Assembly: GCF_016217785.1 (NCBI RefSeq)
Contig: NZ_JACRGA010000009.1
Span: 6,335 to 70,334, forward strand
Reading direction: 5' to 3'
Length of the DNA stretch: 64,000 nucleotides
Source of the DNA: Methanobacterium sp.
GTDB taxonomy: Archaea; Methanobacteriota; Methanobacteria; Methanobacteriales; Methanobacteriaceae
Shown in pieces: positions 17,662-26,396 of the stretch (position 1 is the stretch's first letter; each line of letters starts with the position of its first letter). The notes beneath the pieces were generated by a model that saw nothing but the letters and a program-made list of their open reading frames with translations, was not told the origin of the DNA and searched no databases. Both the position numbers and the translations under genes were made by a program.

Positions 17662-18387
17662 TTAAAACTGTGGATCTATTATAAAAATTAAAAATTCACT
17701 CCCTAGTTCTGTAGTTCTAGGAGATAACATTCCATGTCCCGTCATTATAGTATTAAAACTATCATCAGATGTATTTAGTAAACCATGATTATAAAGATCT
17801 TTGAATATTTGAGTATAAAATTCTCTTTTTCCGTTCAATTCAGGAAACACATGTCTAACAACTCCAGATAGTTGTCCACTAGACCAATTTGGGAAATTTA
17901 TATCATTTTGGCTTGCATATTCTTCAGGATCGTCAAATAAAAGCAATATTTTTAGATGCCATGATGTAAATGAATCAATGAAATCAAGGAACATTAGTTG
18001 TTTGTCTTCATCAGGAGCATTTGGTAGGGTTGAATTCAACACAACATTTTTTAAAGCTGTGATTTTTTCTATTTGATGATTTTTCACTGCTATAGGCAAT
18101 GCATGAGTCAATGATGTGATGAAAATTTCATTTTCTACTAGTTCTTCAATGTTAAATTCTTCAACTTTTTCACTTATGCTCTGTAATTCTTCATAAATGG
18201 AGATTATGAATTCATCACGCCTTTTAGATATGGGAGCCTCTAGGATTAATGAAAAAATTTCAGCAGCTGATCCTCCAACAAGTGGTATTGTTGACAATGC
18301 ACCTTTAGTTATTGCATGCCCCACATCACTTTTTGTAGGTTTTAGTTGTTTTTCCAAATCATCTCTATTCATTTGTTCATCCCTCAT
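17662..18387 (-). CDS. Conserved hypothetical protein with glycine-rich hydrophobic N-terminus
   Basis: I chose the ATG at 18387, preceded by ACAGGGGATT, because longer readings run into the end of the upstream zinc-finger gene; the ATG at 18372 after GAGGG is also possible. The ~241-residue protein starts with acidic helices, then GALSTIPLVGGSAAEIFSLIL, a membrane-inserting or packing helix. Long helices containing IEELVENEIFITSLTHA and NAPDEDKQLMFLDFID follow. I recall similar unnamed proteins in bacterial accessory regions but cannot give a function. It follows two zinc-finger genes on the same strand. Confidence 0.5.
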   Translation of the reverse strand: MRDEQMNRDDLEKQLKPTKSDVGHAITKGALSTIPLVGGSAAEIFSLILEAPISKRRDEFIISIYEELQSISEKVEEFNIEELVENEIFITSLTHALPIAVKNHQIEKITALKNVVLNSTLPNAPDEDKQLMFLDFIDSFTSWHLKILLLFDDPEEYASQNDINFPNWSSGQLSGVVRHVFPELNGKREFYTQIFKDLYNHGLLNTSDDSFNTIMTGHGMLSPRTTELGSEFLIFIIDPQF

Positions 18388-18412
18388 AATCCCCTGTAGA
18401 AAAATCCTTCTC

Positions 18413-18871
18413 TTACATCTGCTCAAGATACTTATGTTTAATTTCTTCAAATTCTTTTTCAGTTATTGCTCCCATATCTAATAGTTCTTTTGCTTTCTTA
18501 ATTTCCTCTAAAGGCTTTCGAACTGTTATAATTCGTTTTTTACCTCCTCTACTGTCATTTATATTTTTAGATATGGATTTAAACATCTCAGAACTCTTCT
18601 TTTTAAATTTATCAACTTCTTCATGAACACCCTTCTCCTTTAGATAATCATCAGCTCTACCAGCAGCTTTAACAACATCATGGGGAAAATTCTCTAAGTC
18701 TTTGAGTTCCTTATCTATTTTAAAACCAGGTTTTTCAGCACATTCAGCACAAAAATTGCGCTCATTAACTTTTACACGGCAAGATTCACATAGAGGCTTA
18801 TGGCATTTTACACAAGCTGCTATTGCTTCAACTTCCATATGATTAGAACATTTCATCAAAAAACACCTCAT
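18413..18871 (-). CDS. B-box-type zinc-finger protein with SHOCT-like tail
   Basis: The 152-residue protein has an N-terminal C/H array (CSNHMEVEAIAACVKCHKPLCESC ... CAEC, given here only as its metal ligands: C, H, C-x2-C, C-x2-C, C-x2-C), which is a B-box-like zinc finger. The C-terminus AKELLDMGAITEKEFEEIK is a SHOCT-type motif found at the ends of many small oligomerising proteins. The start could be the ATG at 18856 (MKCSNHM). It ends just before the next gene and starts 3 bases after the preceding zinc-finger gene, so the two are co-transcribed. Confidence 0.65.
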   Translation of the reverse strand: MRCFLMKCSNHMEVEAIAACVKCHKPLCESCRVKVNERNFCAECAEKPGFKIDKELKDLENFPHDVVKAAGRADDYLKEKGVHEEVDKFKKKSSEMFKSISKNINDSRGGKKRIITVRKPLEEIKKAKELLDMGAITEKEFEEIKHKYLEQM

Positions 18872-18874
18872 CCA

Positions 18875-19198
18875 CTATGGGCCAAACATTCCTTGTGAAT
18901 ACATATAATCCGGTGTCTGAGCGGGGTTCAAAGCTAATACAATTATAATTATTAAAATCAATACAATAAATCCTATAACAACCAACAAAAAGATTTTATT
19001 CCTGAATAACGATGCAAATTCATTAACAATAGATTCAATTTGATTATTAGAGTTATAGGTCTTTCTTTTTTTAGTATAACAACTTTTACAATAACTGGTG
19101 CCATCAGCATTTACCAAGCAATCCTCACAAATAGCACTGCCGCATGACCCACAGAACTTCACAGCTTCTTTATCTGGATGTACTTCACATCTCATCAT
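18875..19198 (-). CDS. Membrane-anchored B-box-like zinc-finger protein
   Basis: The 107-residue protein has an N-terminal zinc-binding array (C4, H7, C16-x2-C19, C24-x2-C27, then C-x2-C) similar to the next gene. A linker follows, and then a single very hydrophobic helix (IFLLVVIGFIVLILIIIIVL, ~70-89). The tail is short. The finger is expected on one face of the membrane. A run of G and A bases (GGGGGGAATATG) just before the ATG at 19195 acts as ribosome binding site. It is paired with the SHOCT-tailed homologue. Confidence 0.6.
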   Translation of the reverse strand: MMRCEVHPDKEAVKFCGSCGSAICEDCLVNADGTSYCKSCYTKKRKTYNSNNQIESIVNEFASLFRNKIFLLVVIGFIVLILIIIIVLALNPAQTPDYMYSQGMFGP

Positions 19199-19376
19199 AT
19201 TCCCCCCTATAATTAATATTAAGTGATTAGAACAATGATAATAATACTAATTTAACTTACTTAAATATATTTTTGTTTTATTCCCCCCAAACAAAAGGAT
19301 AAATATTAATAGATATTCACATCGCTCACGCGCGCGCTTTATTCATTTTTCCATCACACAGAGCACACACGCCATT

Positions 19377-19398
19377 ATCGGCTTGGCTTTCAGCCGAT
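19377..19398. repeat. Short perfect hairpin ATCGGCT-8-AGCCGAT
   Basis: A 7-bp GC-containing stem with an 8-base loop lies in the 19199-19472 gap, between the zinc-finger genes and the end of the ArdC-like gene. A GC-rich run (CGCGCGCG near 19330) precedes it, which is unusual for this AT-rich region. It could terminate the minus-strand ArdC transcript, though no T-run follows on that strand. Confidence 0.5.
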
Positions 19399-19472
19399 TA
19401 TACTTCTAAAAAAAGGCCCCCCACTAATATATGCAAAACTAGTAAGCTACTTTGAGGGCTCTATTTATACTT

Positions 19473-20297
19473 TTATGTCTCGGATAGTTTACGGATGATT
19501 GATTCAGCTACGCTAATTAGATGTTTCCCATTAGATTGTAGCTCTTCTCTGTTACCCTCCCAACTACCAATATACAACCTGCTTTTATTATTTAGGATAC
19601 CTATTGCACTACAGACAATAAAGCTTACAGTCTCCGCTGCAACCTCCTTAGCAGATCGATCTTCTGTTTCAAATAAGACTACTCCTGTATTTTCACAGTG
19701 TCCTAAAGCTACATGGGCCCATTCATGTATTAGTGTGGCACACATAGCAGCTTTATTCTTCTTTGGTGTGATGTTTATGGTTTTCCCATCTGTATTCCCA
19801 TTTGATAGTCCTAGATCTTTAATGTTTACGGGTACTGGGGATGCATTGGCTATTCTTTCGAAGTCTACGTATCCTGAGATCAGATCTGAACACCCAAGAT
19901 TCTCTATTGGTTCTCCACTTGTTTGGGAGATGTGAAATACTGAGACTGGGAAGTATCCAGTGACAATGTATGTTAAATCTCCGTTGTCTTCTTCTATTTT
20001 CTTAGTCATTGGTGCAAGTATTCTTATACTTCGCTCGCCTTTATTCACTTGACGTCCTTTTCCCTGCCATGCTTTGTAACCTGCTATTAGAGGATTTTCT
20101 ATTGCTTCTGGTTTTTGTAGCCAGATTAAGATTGTGTTGTTAATGGAATATGTGTGGAAGCCATCATTCCATTTTTTAACAAACTTTTCCAATTCATCTG
20201 GGTCCTGACAGATGTTGTCTGCTATTTCATCCAGTTTATCACTCAGGTATTTGCCTAATTCTTTTCCTTTCAGTTCTTTTGGTATTTCCAATTTCAT
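19473..20297 (-). CDS. ArdC-like antirestriction protein (ssDNA-binding + zincin)
   Basis: The 274-residue protein has the two-part plan of ArdC-like proteins. An N-terminal ssDNA-binding-like domain contains INNTILIWLQ and GYKAWQGKGRQVNKGE. A zincin-like metallopeptidase follows, with HEWAH at 191-195 and a candidate third ligand in KEVAAETVSF (E222). Plasmid-borne ArdC proteins shield incoming DNA from restriction, including type I enzymes. Its presence in the element beside a type I system fits that role. The start ATG follows GAAGGTGATTTAA. Length is close to the usual ~290-320 residues. Confidence 0.8.
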   Translation of the reverse strand: MKLEIPKELKGKELGKYLSDKLDEIADNICQDPDELEKFVKKWNDGFHTYSINNTILIWLQKPEAIENPLIAGYKAWQGKGRQVNKGERSIRILAPMTKKIEEDNGDLTYIVTGYFPVSVFHISQTSGEPIENLGCSDLISGYVDFERIANASPVPVNIKDLGLSNGNTDGKTINITPKKNKAAMCATLIHEWAHVALGHCENTGVVLFETEDRSAKEVAAETVSFIVCSAIGILNNKSRLYIGSWEGNREELQSNGKHLISVAESIIRKLSET

Positions 20298-20743
20298 TTA
20301 AATCACCTTCTCTCATCCAATTGCGTTCCTCCTGCCAGTTACCTATCTCCTAATTCATTTGCTTTCAAACGCTCATTTCAATCACCTCATACTCTTAAAA
20401 TAAGTAAAAGACCAAACACGGTCTAAAAAATTGATTAACACACTCATCGAATTAAACATCGAGAGCTATCGCTAGGGGTGTAATTCATTTAAAAACGGAA
20501 AGGAAGCAAGGAAACTTCGTCCATTGCTAGTTTAAGAGATGTAAAAACAGAGTAGATATCATTTCTGCAGTTAACATTAACTTTGAAAAATCGTTTGCAA
20601 GATTAAATCAAATAGATTGTATGGATTTCAACCTATTTTTAGAAGAGAGCTATCGCTAATGGGATTAAAATTATTAAAAAATTAAGACATCAACTAAGAG
20701 ACTGATGCACAAGTTAATTCATCTTTTAATTGGAAAAAAGCAT
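20298..20743. other. Gap between ArdC-like and recombinase genes with two exact 14-bp repeats
   Basis: No gene was seen. GAGAGCTATCGCTA occurs exactly at 20461-20474 and 20645-20658. AGTTAACATTAACT at 20569-20582 is an exact copy of 14325-14338 upstream of the RHH-like gene. Such sites suit an origin, iterons or operators of the element. Confidence 0.55.
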
Positions 20744-22042
20744 TTAGTCAGTATTTTTTCTATATTGAGTTTTAACAATATTTTTGTCTTCAAAAGCACT
20801 GCTAGATAAAATTGGGAGTAATTTGGCGATTGCATTTGGATCTGAAGGGTTCAAATTCTCTAAAAGTTCTTTAAACGACTTTTGAGTATCATCTTGAACC
20901 GACTTTATCTGATCTTTTAATTGGGCCATCTCTTCATTTTGCATTTTTAGTTTTTCATTTAGATCTTTATTCTTCTCTTTTATTTCTCTAAACTCTTCAG
21001 TTTCATAATCTCGTACGTTTGCTTTATCTAGTGAAAGTGTAGGTAATGCATCGGCATACATTTTTTTTAAATCTTCAGGATTGGCCTTCCAATATGCTCT
21101 ATCCATATCACTTATTTTATGTCCTGCCATGAAATCAGCAATAACTTTTTCTCCTTTCTTATTTATGAAGGTAGAAATAAAATATTTACGAAGTGCATGG
21201 CTTCTCCAAAAGCTGTAGCTATTTTTGTCACGTTTAAAACCAGCAAGTTCACCTATACGGCGGAAATTTGTAACAATACTATCTCTTGATAGTTGTCCGC
21301 CATTTTTACTTGCAAATATATAATCAGAGTTATTATCAACCCTAACTTTCTCATTTCTCCCATTACACCGTTCCTTAAGATAGTGTATAATTTCTCGAGA
21401 AGCTTCTGGAGGAATAAACGTTATATGACTATACCTAGTTTTTTGACGAGTAATATGTAAAGTTAAAATCTCTTTAAGAATTTCATCTTCAAATTTGAAT
21501 AGATCATTTACATCATCTAAAGGTTTTCCAATAGCCGAACTTGCTACATCAAGGTATTTCTTAATGGTTAAATCTCTTGCCTCTTGTTGACCCATCCCTG
21601 ATAATGCCATGAGATAAATTAATGCACGTTCACGTGAAGATGCTGCATTCACTAGTTTACGAATGTCAGCTCGTTTTAATAGCCTGCCCTCATTTTTTTC
21701 TAAACCTATGTCTCCACTATCTAACTTAATATCGGGTAGAGTGATATCAAATGACATGTAAAAAGATCTAACAGTAGAAAAGTATAATTTTACAGTTTTT
21801 TTAGATTTACCTGATTCAATGAGATGTTTTTTATATTTGAGTAGATAATGATAAACTTTGGATTTTATTGGCCTAACACCTCTTTCTTCTTCTAAATCAG
21901 CTTCTTCAAATAATTCACTAGGTGTTTTACCAATAAGATCACAATAATCTTTAAAAGCAATACTATACGATTTTTGAGTTCCTTTAGCAATATTTCGCCT
22001 TAAAAACCAATTTTCAATAATTTCATCATCTTCCCCTTTCAT
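20744..22042 (-). CDS. Tyrosine recombinase (integrase) of the element
   Basis: The 432-residue protein has a SAM-like core-binding domain (~10-115, NIAKGTQKSYSIAFKDYC) and a tyrosine recombinase catalytic domain (~120-335). Box II HALRKYF holds the H-x-x-R pair, MAGHKI the second histidine, and DRAYW the likely nucleophile tyrosine. Box I reads SGMGQQEARDL, so the arginine expected at the T-G-L-R position is glycine. A coiled-coil tail (KEKNKDLNEKLKMQNEEMAQ) follows, which is not standard. It lies at the right end of the element, next to the chromosomal uppS, as expected for an integrase beside its att site. No att repeat could be fixed. Confidence 0.85.
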   Translation of the reverse strand: MKGEDDEIIENWFLRRNIAKGTQKSYSIAFKDYCDLIGKTPSELFEEADLEEERGVRPIKSKVYHYLLKYKKHLIESGKSKKTVKLYFSTVRSFYMSFDITLPDIKLDSGDIGLEKNEGRLLKRADIRKLVNAASSRERALIYLMALSGMGQQEARDLTIKKYLDVASSAIGKPLDDVNDLFKFEDEILKEILTLHITRQKTRYSHITFIPPEASREIIHYLKERCNGRNEKVRVDNNSDYIFASKNGGQLSRDSIVTNFRRIGELAGFKRDKNSYSFWRSHALRKYFISTFINKKGEKVIADFMAGHKISDMDRAYWKANPEDLKKMYADALPTLSLDKANVRDYETEEFREIKEKNKDLNEKLKMQNEEMAQLKDQIKSVQDDTQKSFKELLENLNPSDPNAIAKLLPILSSSAFEDKNIVKTQYRKNTD

Positions 22043-22274
22043 GATTCTTTGTATGTAACATATGATATATAAATATATCCGACGTTGTGGTCAAATATAC
22101 CCTGATATAACGAAGTTGCAAATATTCTGGATTTTTTTCATCACATTTACAATAATTTCGCTCCCAAATTTACACAATTTAATTTATTTATTTCAAAGAT
22201 AAAAGTAAGAACATAACTTTATTTGTGAAAGAGGATACCCTACTCGATGGGGGTCAATTGAAAGGAAATATAAA

Positions 22275-23042
22275 ATGTCTATTTTAAAACCACTTTACAG
22301 TGCATACGAATGGTATATATCCAGAGATCTCCGGCCGGAGGATATGCCCAAGCACGTAGCCATTACCATGGATGGTAACCGGAGATATGCAAGAATTCAA
22401 AGGAATATGAGTCCGCTGGATGGTCATAAACACGGAAAAAATACCCTTGAAGACTTTTTAGGATGGTGTGTTGATCTGGGAATAGAGATTATCACCGTGT
22501 ACGCATTCTCAAGTAAGAACTTTAACCGGCCACAGGATGAGGTTCAAGGCTTGATGAAGCTTTTTAAAGAAAACTTTGAAGGAATAGCCAAAAATAAGAA
22601 AATTCACAAGAATGAAGTTCGGGTGAAAGCAGTTGGTCAGCTGGATTTACTTCCAGAGGATGTGAGAGAAGCCATAGATATTGCGGAAGCATCAACCGCT
22701 TCCTATAACAATATGCTTTTGAATATAGCCATTGGTTATGATGGGCGTTTAGAAATAGTGGACACCATTAAAAAGATTTCAGGAAAAGTTAAGGAAGGAA
22801 AACTGGATCCTGAAGACATTAATGAAGAAGTAGTAAATGAAAACCTTTATACTGCAGGATTAGATGATCCCAACCTTATCATAAGAACCAGTGGTGAGGA
22901 ACGGTTTAGCGGATTTTTACTATGGCAGGCATCCTATTCAGAACTCTATTTCTGCGATAGTTACTGGCCTGCATTCCGAAAGGTAGACTTTTTAAGGGCT
23001 TTAAGATCATATCAGCAGAGAGAAAGGAGATTTGGGGTCTAA
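22275..23042 (+). CDS. uppS: cis-prenyltransferase (undecaprenyl diphosphate synthase family)
   Basis: The 255-residue enzyme condenses isopentenyl diphosphate units in cis onto an allylic primer. In archaea this gives the polyprenyl carrier used for glycan and pseudomurein precursor transfer. Signatures are HVAITMDGNRRYAR near residue 28-41 (the catalytic Asp in MDGN), EIITVYAFSSKNFNR (the substrate loop), and NLIIRTSGEERFSGFLLWQ near the end. GAAAGGA precedes the ATG. Size and motifs are normal. It is the first clearly chromosomal gene right of the integrase. Confidence 0.95.
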   Translation: MSILKPLYSAYEWYISRDLRPEDMPKHVAITMDGNRRYARIQRNMSPLDGHKHGKNTLEDFLGWCVDLGIEIITVYAFSSKNFNRPQDEVQGLMKLFKENFEGIAKNKKIHKNEVRVKAVGQLDLLPEDVREAIDIAEASTASYNNMLLNIAIGYDGRLEIVDTIKKISGKVKEGKLDPEDINEEVVNENLYTAGLDDPNLIIRTSGEERFSGFLLWQASYSELYFCDSYWPAFRKVDFLRALRSYQQRERRFGV

Positions 23043-23219
23043 ATCTTCCATTGTTATTTAATAAATATTTTAGTAAAATCATGAACCTCTAAAATAGTAG
23101 GGAATCTTAAAATTGGGATGTAATTTAAAATATATACGCTAACACTTTTTTATAAAAACACTAAACACTTTTTTATAAACATTAATAAGACTATTAACCC
23201 AACAATTATACTGATAGTT

Positions 23220-23873
23220 ATGCAGCTACTGGAAAAATTTTCAATAAACCCTAAAAATATTCATCTTTATGATATAGCCTTTTTGCACGAGTCCTATTCC
23301 TATGAAAACGACCTCAATGAGTGTTATGAAAGATTGGAATTTTTAGGTGATGCAGTCCTGGATCTGGTGGTGTCTGAATTTTTATATGAAAAGGATCGGG
23401 ATTTAGATGAGGGTGAATTAACCCGTATGCGTGCAAATTATGTGTGTAAAAAAGCTCTTTATACCTATTCCATGGATATAGGTCTGGATAAGTATGTAAA
23501 GTTAGGTGCTGGTGCTGAATTATCCAGAAGAGAATTTTATTCAGTTACTGGTGATGTATTTGAATCATTTATCGGGGCATTGTATCTTGATTTAGGTCTG
23601 GGTTCTGTTAAAAAATTTCTTTCAAAAACAGTCATGCCACATATAGATAATGGAGATGTCTTTTTTTATGATTATAAATCAGAATTACAACAATTATCGA
23701 ATCAAGATGGTTTCAGCATAGTCTATGACTTACTTAACGAAGAAGGAGAACCACATAAGAAAACATTCACCATGGCTGCCATGATCAATGGTAAAAATTA
23801 TGGAACTGGAGTTGGTGGGAATAAAAAAGAAGCACAGCAAAATGCGGCTAAAGAAGCTTTGAAAAATCTTTAA
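23220..23873 (+). CDS. rnc: Ribonuclease III
   Basis: The 217-residue protein is a full bacterial-type RNase III, which cuts double-stranded RNA. The signature ERLEFLGDAVLDLVV lies at ~40-54, the second acidic site in TGDVFESFIGALYL at ~104-117 (D and E metal ligands), and a dsRNA-binding domain at ~150-217 (YKSELQQLSNQDG ... GGNKKEAQQNAAKEAL). It acts as a homodimer in the cytoplasm. RNase III is rare in archaea, which mostly process rRNA with other nucleases, so an old transfer from bacteria is likely. It follows uppS by ~180 bases with its own A/T-rich promoter region. Confidence 0.93.
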   Translation: MQLLEKFSINPKNIHLYDIAFLHESYSYENDLNECYERLEFLGDAVLDLVVSEFLYEKDRDLDEGELTRMRANYVCKKALYTYSMDIGLDKYVKLGAGAELSRREFYSVTGDVFESFIGALYLDLGLGSVKKFLSKTVMPHIDNGDVFFYDYKSELQQLSNQDGFSIVYDLLNEEGEPHKKTFTMAAMINGKNYGTGVGGNKKEAQQNAAKEALKNL

Positions 23874-24101
23874 ATCAATCACCCGGGTTTATTATTATTC
23901 TTAGGGTTTTCTTATTATTATATCAATGCAGTTTACATAATTTTATCTGATTAATAGTGTTGATTTTAAATTCTTAATGGTTATTATTAATAGTCATTTT
24001 TTTATTATAATTTAAATTTGTAATCATGGCAGGATTTATATACCAGTAAGACATACACTTCAAGTGTAACACATGACACTAAAAGTGATTTTACTGAGGG
24101 G

Positions 24102-24734
24102 TTGTCCAAAATTCCAGTTGACCATGTTCTGATACTGGCCATTATAATCATATCATCCTTACTGGCAGTTTTCATCCTGTTTAAATTAGTATACAAGCAT
24201 AATCCTATTTGTGATGAATATTATGGTGCTGAAATTGTTCTTTTTCACAGTGATGAGCGTTATAAAAAGAGAGTTTGGAGATTTAACCTCATTGAGGACT
24301 TCAAAAATAAAAAATCCAATGGGAAAATAAATGAGAGGCTAGAACTTAAGGTTATCGTGGGTGAATTCAGTGAAAACACCCAGGAAATTGTTAAACACGC
24401 AGCCAACCACAATTTTGAGTCTATTATTATCATTGCAGGGCCTAATGTATTTTGTGAGGACAGAACGGAAATTTACACTTTACTTGATAAATATAATGAT
24501 GTAAAGTATTTTATTTTACCAGAAAGACCCACCAAACATTTCATGATTTTCAACAACACACATCTGTACGTTGAAAAGCCTCACCGCCACACAGAAACTA
24601 GAGGCTCAGTAGGGATAAAAAAATGCAACCGTAAATTATTAAATATTTACAATATAGCCTTCAATAAAATTTTAACTCATGCAAAACCATTAACCAAAGA
24701 AGACGTGTTAAATCAGCAGTGTTATAAAGAATAA
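24102..24734 (+). CDS. Membrane-anchored hypothetical protein, TTG start
   Basis: The 210-residue protein begins at TTG, right after GAGGGG. One N-terminal helix (HVLILAIIIISSLLAVFILFK) anchors a soluble alpha/beta domain with alternating strands such as LELKVIVGEF, ESIIIIAGPN and DVKYFILPERP. The order suggests a Rossmann-like or sensor fold (small-molecule or protein binding), but I do not recognise the family. The following membrane gene begins 14 bases after its stop, so the two probably form an operon. Confidence 0.6.
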   Translation: MSKIPVDHVLILAIIIISSLLAVFILFKLVYKHNPICDEYYGAEIVLFHSDERYKKRVWRFNLIEDFKNKKSNGKINERLELKVIVGEFSENTQEIVKHAANHNFESIIIIAGPNVFCEDRTEIYTLLDKYNDVKYFILPERPTKHFMIFNNTHLYVEKPHRHTETRGSVGIKKCNRKLLNIYNIAFNKILTHAKPLTKEDVLNQQCYKE

Positions 24735-24748
24735 AAGGAAGTTAAAGA

Positions 24749-25141
24749 ATGGATTTAACCCACTTAATACCAGAATTTCTGGTTTTCAGCCTGGCAGGAT
24801 CCTCATTATCCATAGCCGCCTACTCCGCCTTCCGTGATAAGAACGATGACCAGAAACTCTTACTGGTTGTTGCCAGCTGTTTCACCTTCGCCTTTTTAGT
24901 ACTTTTCACCTTAACCTTCCTCACACAGGACAACCTGACCGGGTTGCAGTACCTTTTTGCCTCTATTTTTTATTTTCTAATATTCATGGCTGTACTGGGA
25001 ATAATGGGGTTCATCATCCGCAGATTAATAGTTGACCAGAGATCAAAAGATGATGAACTTGACTCTGCAATTGATATCATTGATTCTGGTAAAGATGGAC
25101 TGGATAGTTTCATAAATTTACTGGAATCCCAAAAAAAGTAA
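24749..25141 (+). CDS. Small three-helix membrane protein
   Basis: The 130-residue protein has three predicted membrane helices (FLVFSLAGSSLSIAAYSAF, LLLVVASCFTFAFLVLFTL, LQYLFASIFYFLIFMAVLG). An acidic cytoplasmic-looking tail with DDELDSAIDIIDSG follows. AAAGGAAG is its ribosome binding site. It follows the anchored protein upstream. The function is unknown. Confidence 0.65.
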   Translation: MDLTHLIPEFLVFSLAGSSLSIAAYSAFRDKNDDQKLLLVVASCFTFAFLVLFTLTFLTQDNLTGLQYLFASIFYFLIFMAVLGIMGFIIRRLIVDQRSKDDELDSAIDIIDSGKDGLDSFINLLESQKK

Positions 25142-25643
25142 ACATAGGATGATCATAGTCTAATGTTATTAATTTCAACAATTAAAACACCAGAAACCTG
25201 GAAAAAATATAATGAATATAAATTCAAGCTCCCTCCTCAATACAAAAAAATGTATAAAAAAATAAAAATCTCCGAAATACCCCTATTTCAACCGTTTAGT
25301 ATACATGGGCTGATCATTTTACTGGTATTTTGAGGAATTTAATATTCGGGATTATTTTAAAGAAAAATTTAGGAATACTGGATAAAAAAAATCAGATGAT
25401 ATATTTTGAAAAAATGATATATTTTGAAACTTTTCATTTTACGCAGAATTCACTTAAAATCTATGATAACCTGGTGTATATATTATCATCTATAATTTAA
25501 TACTTTATCCTTTTTCATACTTTCATCCACTATCTAAAATTTTTTAATGATAACATATTACAATGGAATTGGTATTAATATGCAAAATTATACTGAAGGA
25601 TGAAATTATTTTTTAGGTATGATTTCATGAATTTGATTATGAG
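25142..25643. other. AT-rich intergenic gap, no gene seen
   Basis: The stretch carries a short duplicated GATATATTTTGAAA (two copies near 25397-25425) and several TATATA boxes before the UPF0305 gene. No structured RNA or ORF with supporting signals was found. Confidence 0.5.
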
Positions 25644-26138
25644 GTGTACATGAAAACTTCACAATTACTGGAAAAAATAAAGAAGGACCTGGAAAAATAT
25701 CAGGAAATAATGAAGAAGGAACCTGCTGATTTTAAACTTAATAAACTTCCCGGTGAAGTTAAGGATATCCATAAAACCATGTCCCAGTACAACCAGGATA
25801 ACTTCCCGGAAATAATGAACTCAGCAAGTGAAGATTACAACGGAGAGGTTGATGTGGAAGATTTAAAAGACATGGAGGCTAGAATAGATCACTACTTCCA
25901 GTTGCATGGATCAGGTGATGATGAGTTTAAAGAATTTATTAAAGGAATCTCAATTTACTTAACTTTCATTGCCCGTAAACCTTTACATCCTCCCGGCATT
26001 ACTTTCTCCAATAAAACCACTGTTTATGAAACCGATGGAGTTTTCTACTGCACCGGGAAAAAAATGTTCATTAGAGATGAACTTTCACTGTGCAAATACT
26101 GCATATGCCAATCCAGCCCTGCAGATACACCACCATAA
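25644..26138 (+). CDS. UPF0305 (DUF2115) family protein
   Basis: The ~164-residue protein matches my memory of UPF0305/DUF2115, a family nearly restricted to methanogens. The conserved tail is visible: SIYLTFIARKPLHPPG, then a strand ending FYCTGKKMF, then LCKYCICQSS with Cys residues able to bind metal. The function is unknown. The reading frame opens at GTG 25644, but the ATG at 25650, two codons on, follows GAGGTG and is the likelier start. Confidence 0.75.
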   Translation: MYMKTSQLLEKIKKDLEKYQEIMKKEPADFKLNKLPGEVKDIHKTMSQYNQDNFPEIMNSASEDYNGEVDVEDLKDMEARIDHYFQLHGSGDDEFKEFIKGISIYLTFIARKPLHPPGITFSNKTTVYETDGVFYCTGKKMFIRDELSLCKYCICQSSPADTPP

Positions 26139-26396
26139 CCTTGAATGATTTTTTGTGTATTACTATAACAAAAATGCTTTATTGACAGTTTTTATTTAGT
26201 TATCAGGTTATAAATCTTTAAACTTTTTCTATTTATTAATTACTCTTAAAATCGTCTCTTAAATGAAATTTCAGGAATTATTTTACCTTTTTATTCATTA
26301 AAATTGGATTAACTAACTCTCTTTTTTTAAAAAACTATAATACTGAATGTTAACAAAATAATGTATAATAGTTTTTATAAAATGGGGGGTGGAATT

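Noticed and set aside
747..22112. Shared ACCCTGATATA near 748 and near 22099 as possible att sites of the integrase
   Set aside because: Eleven bases is too short in an AT-rich genome, no tRNA or other usual target is next to either copy, and flanks do not match.
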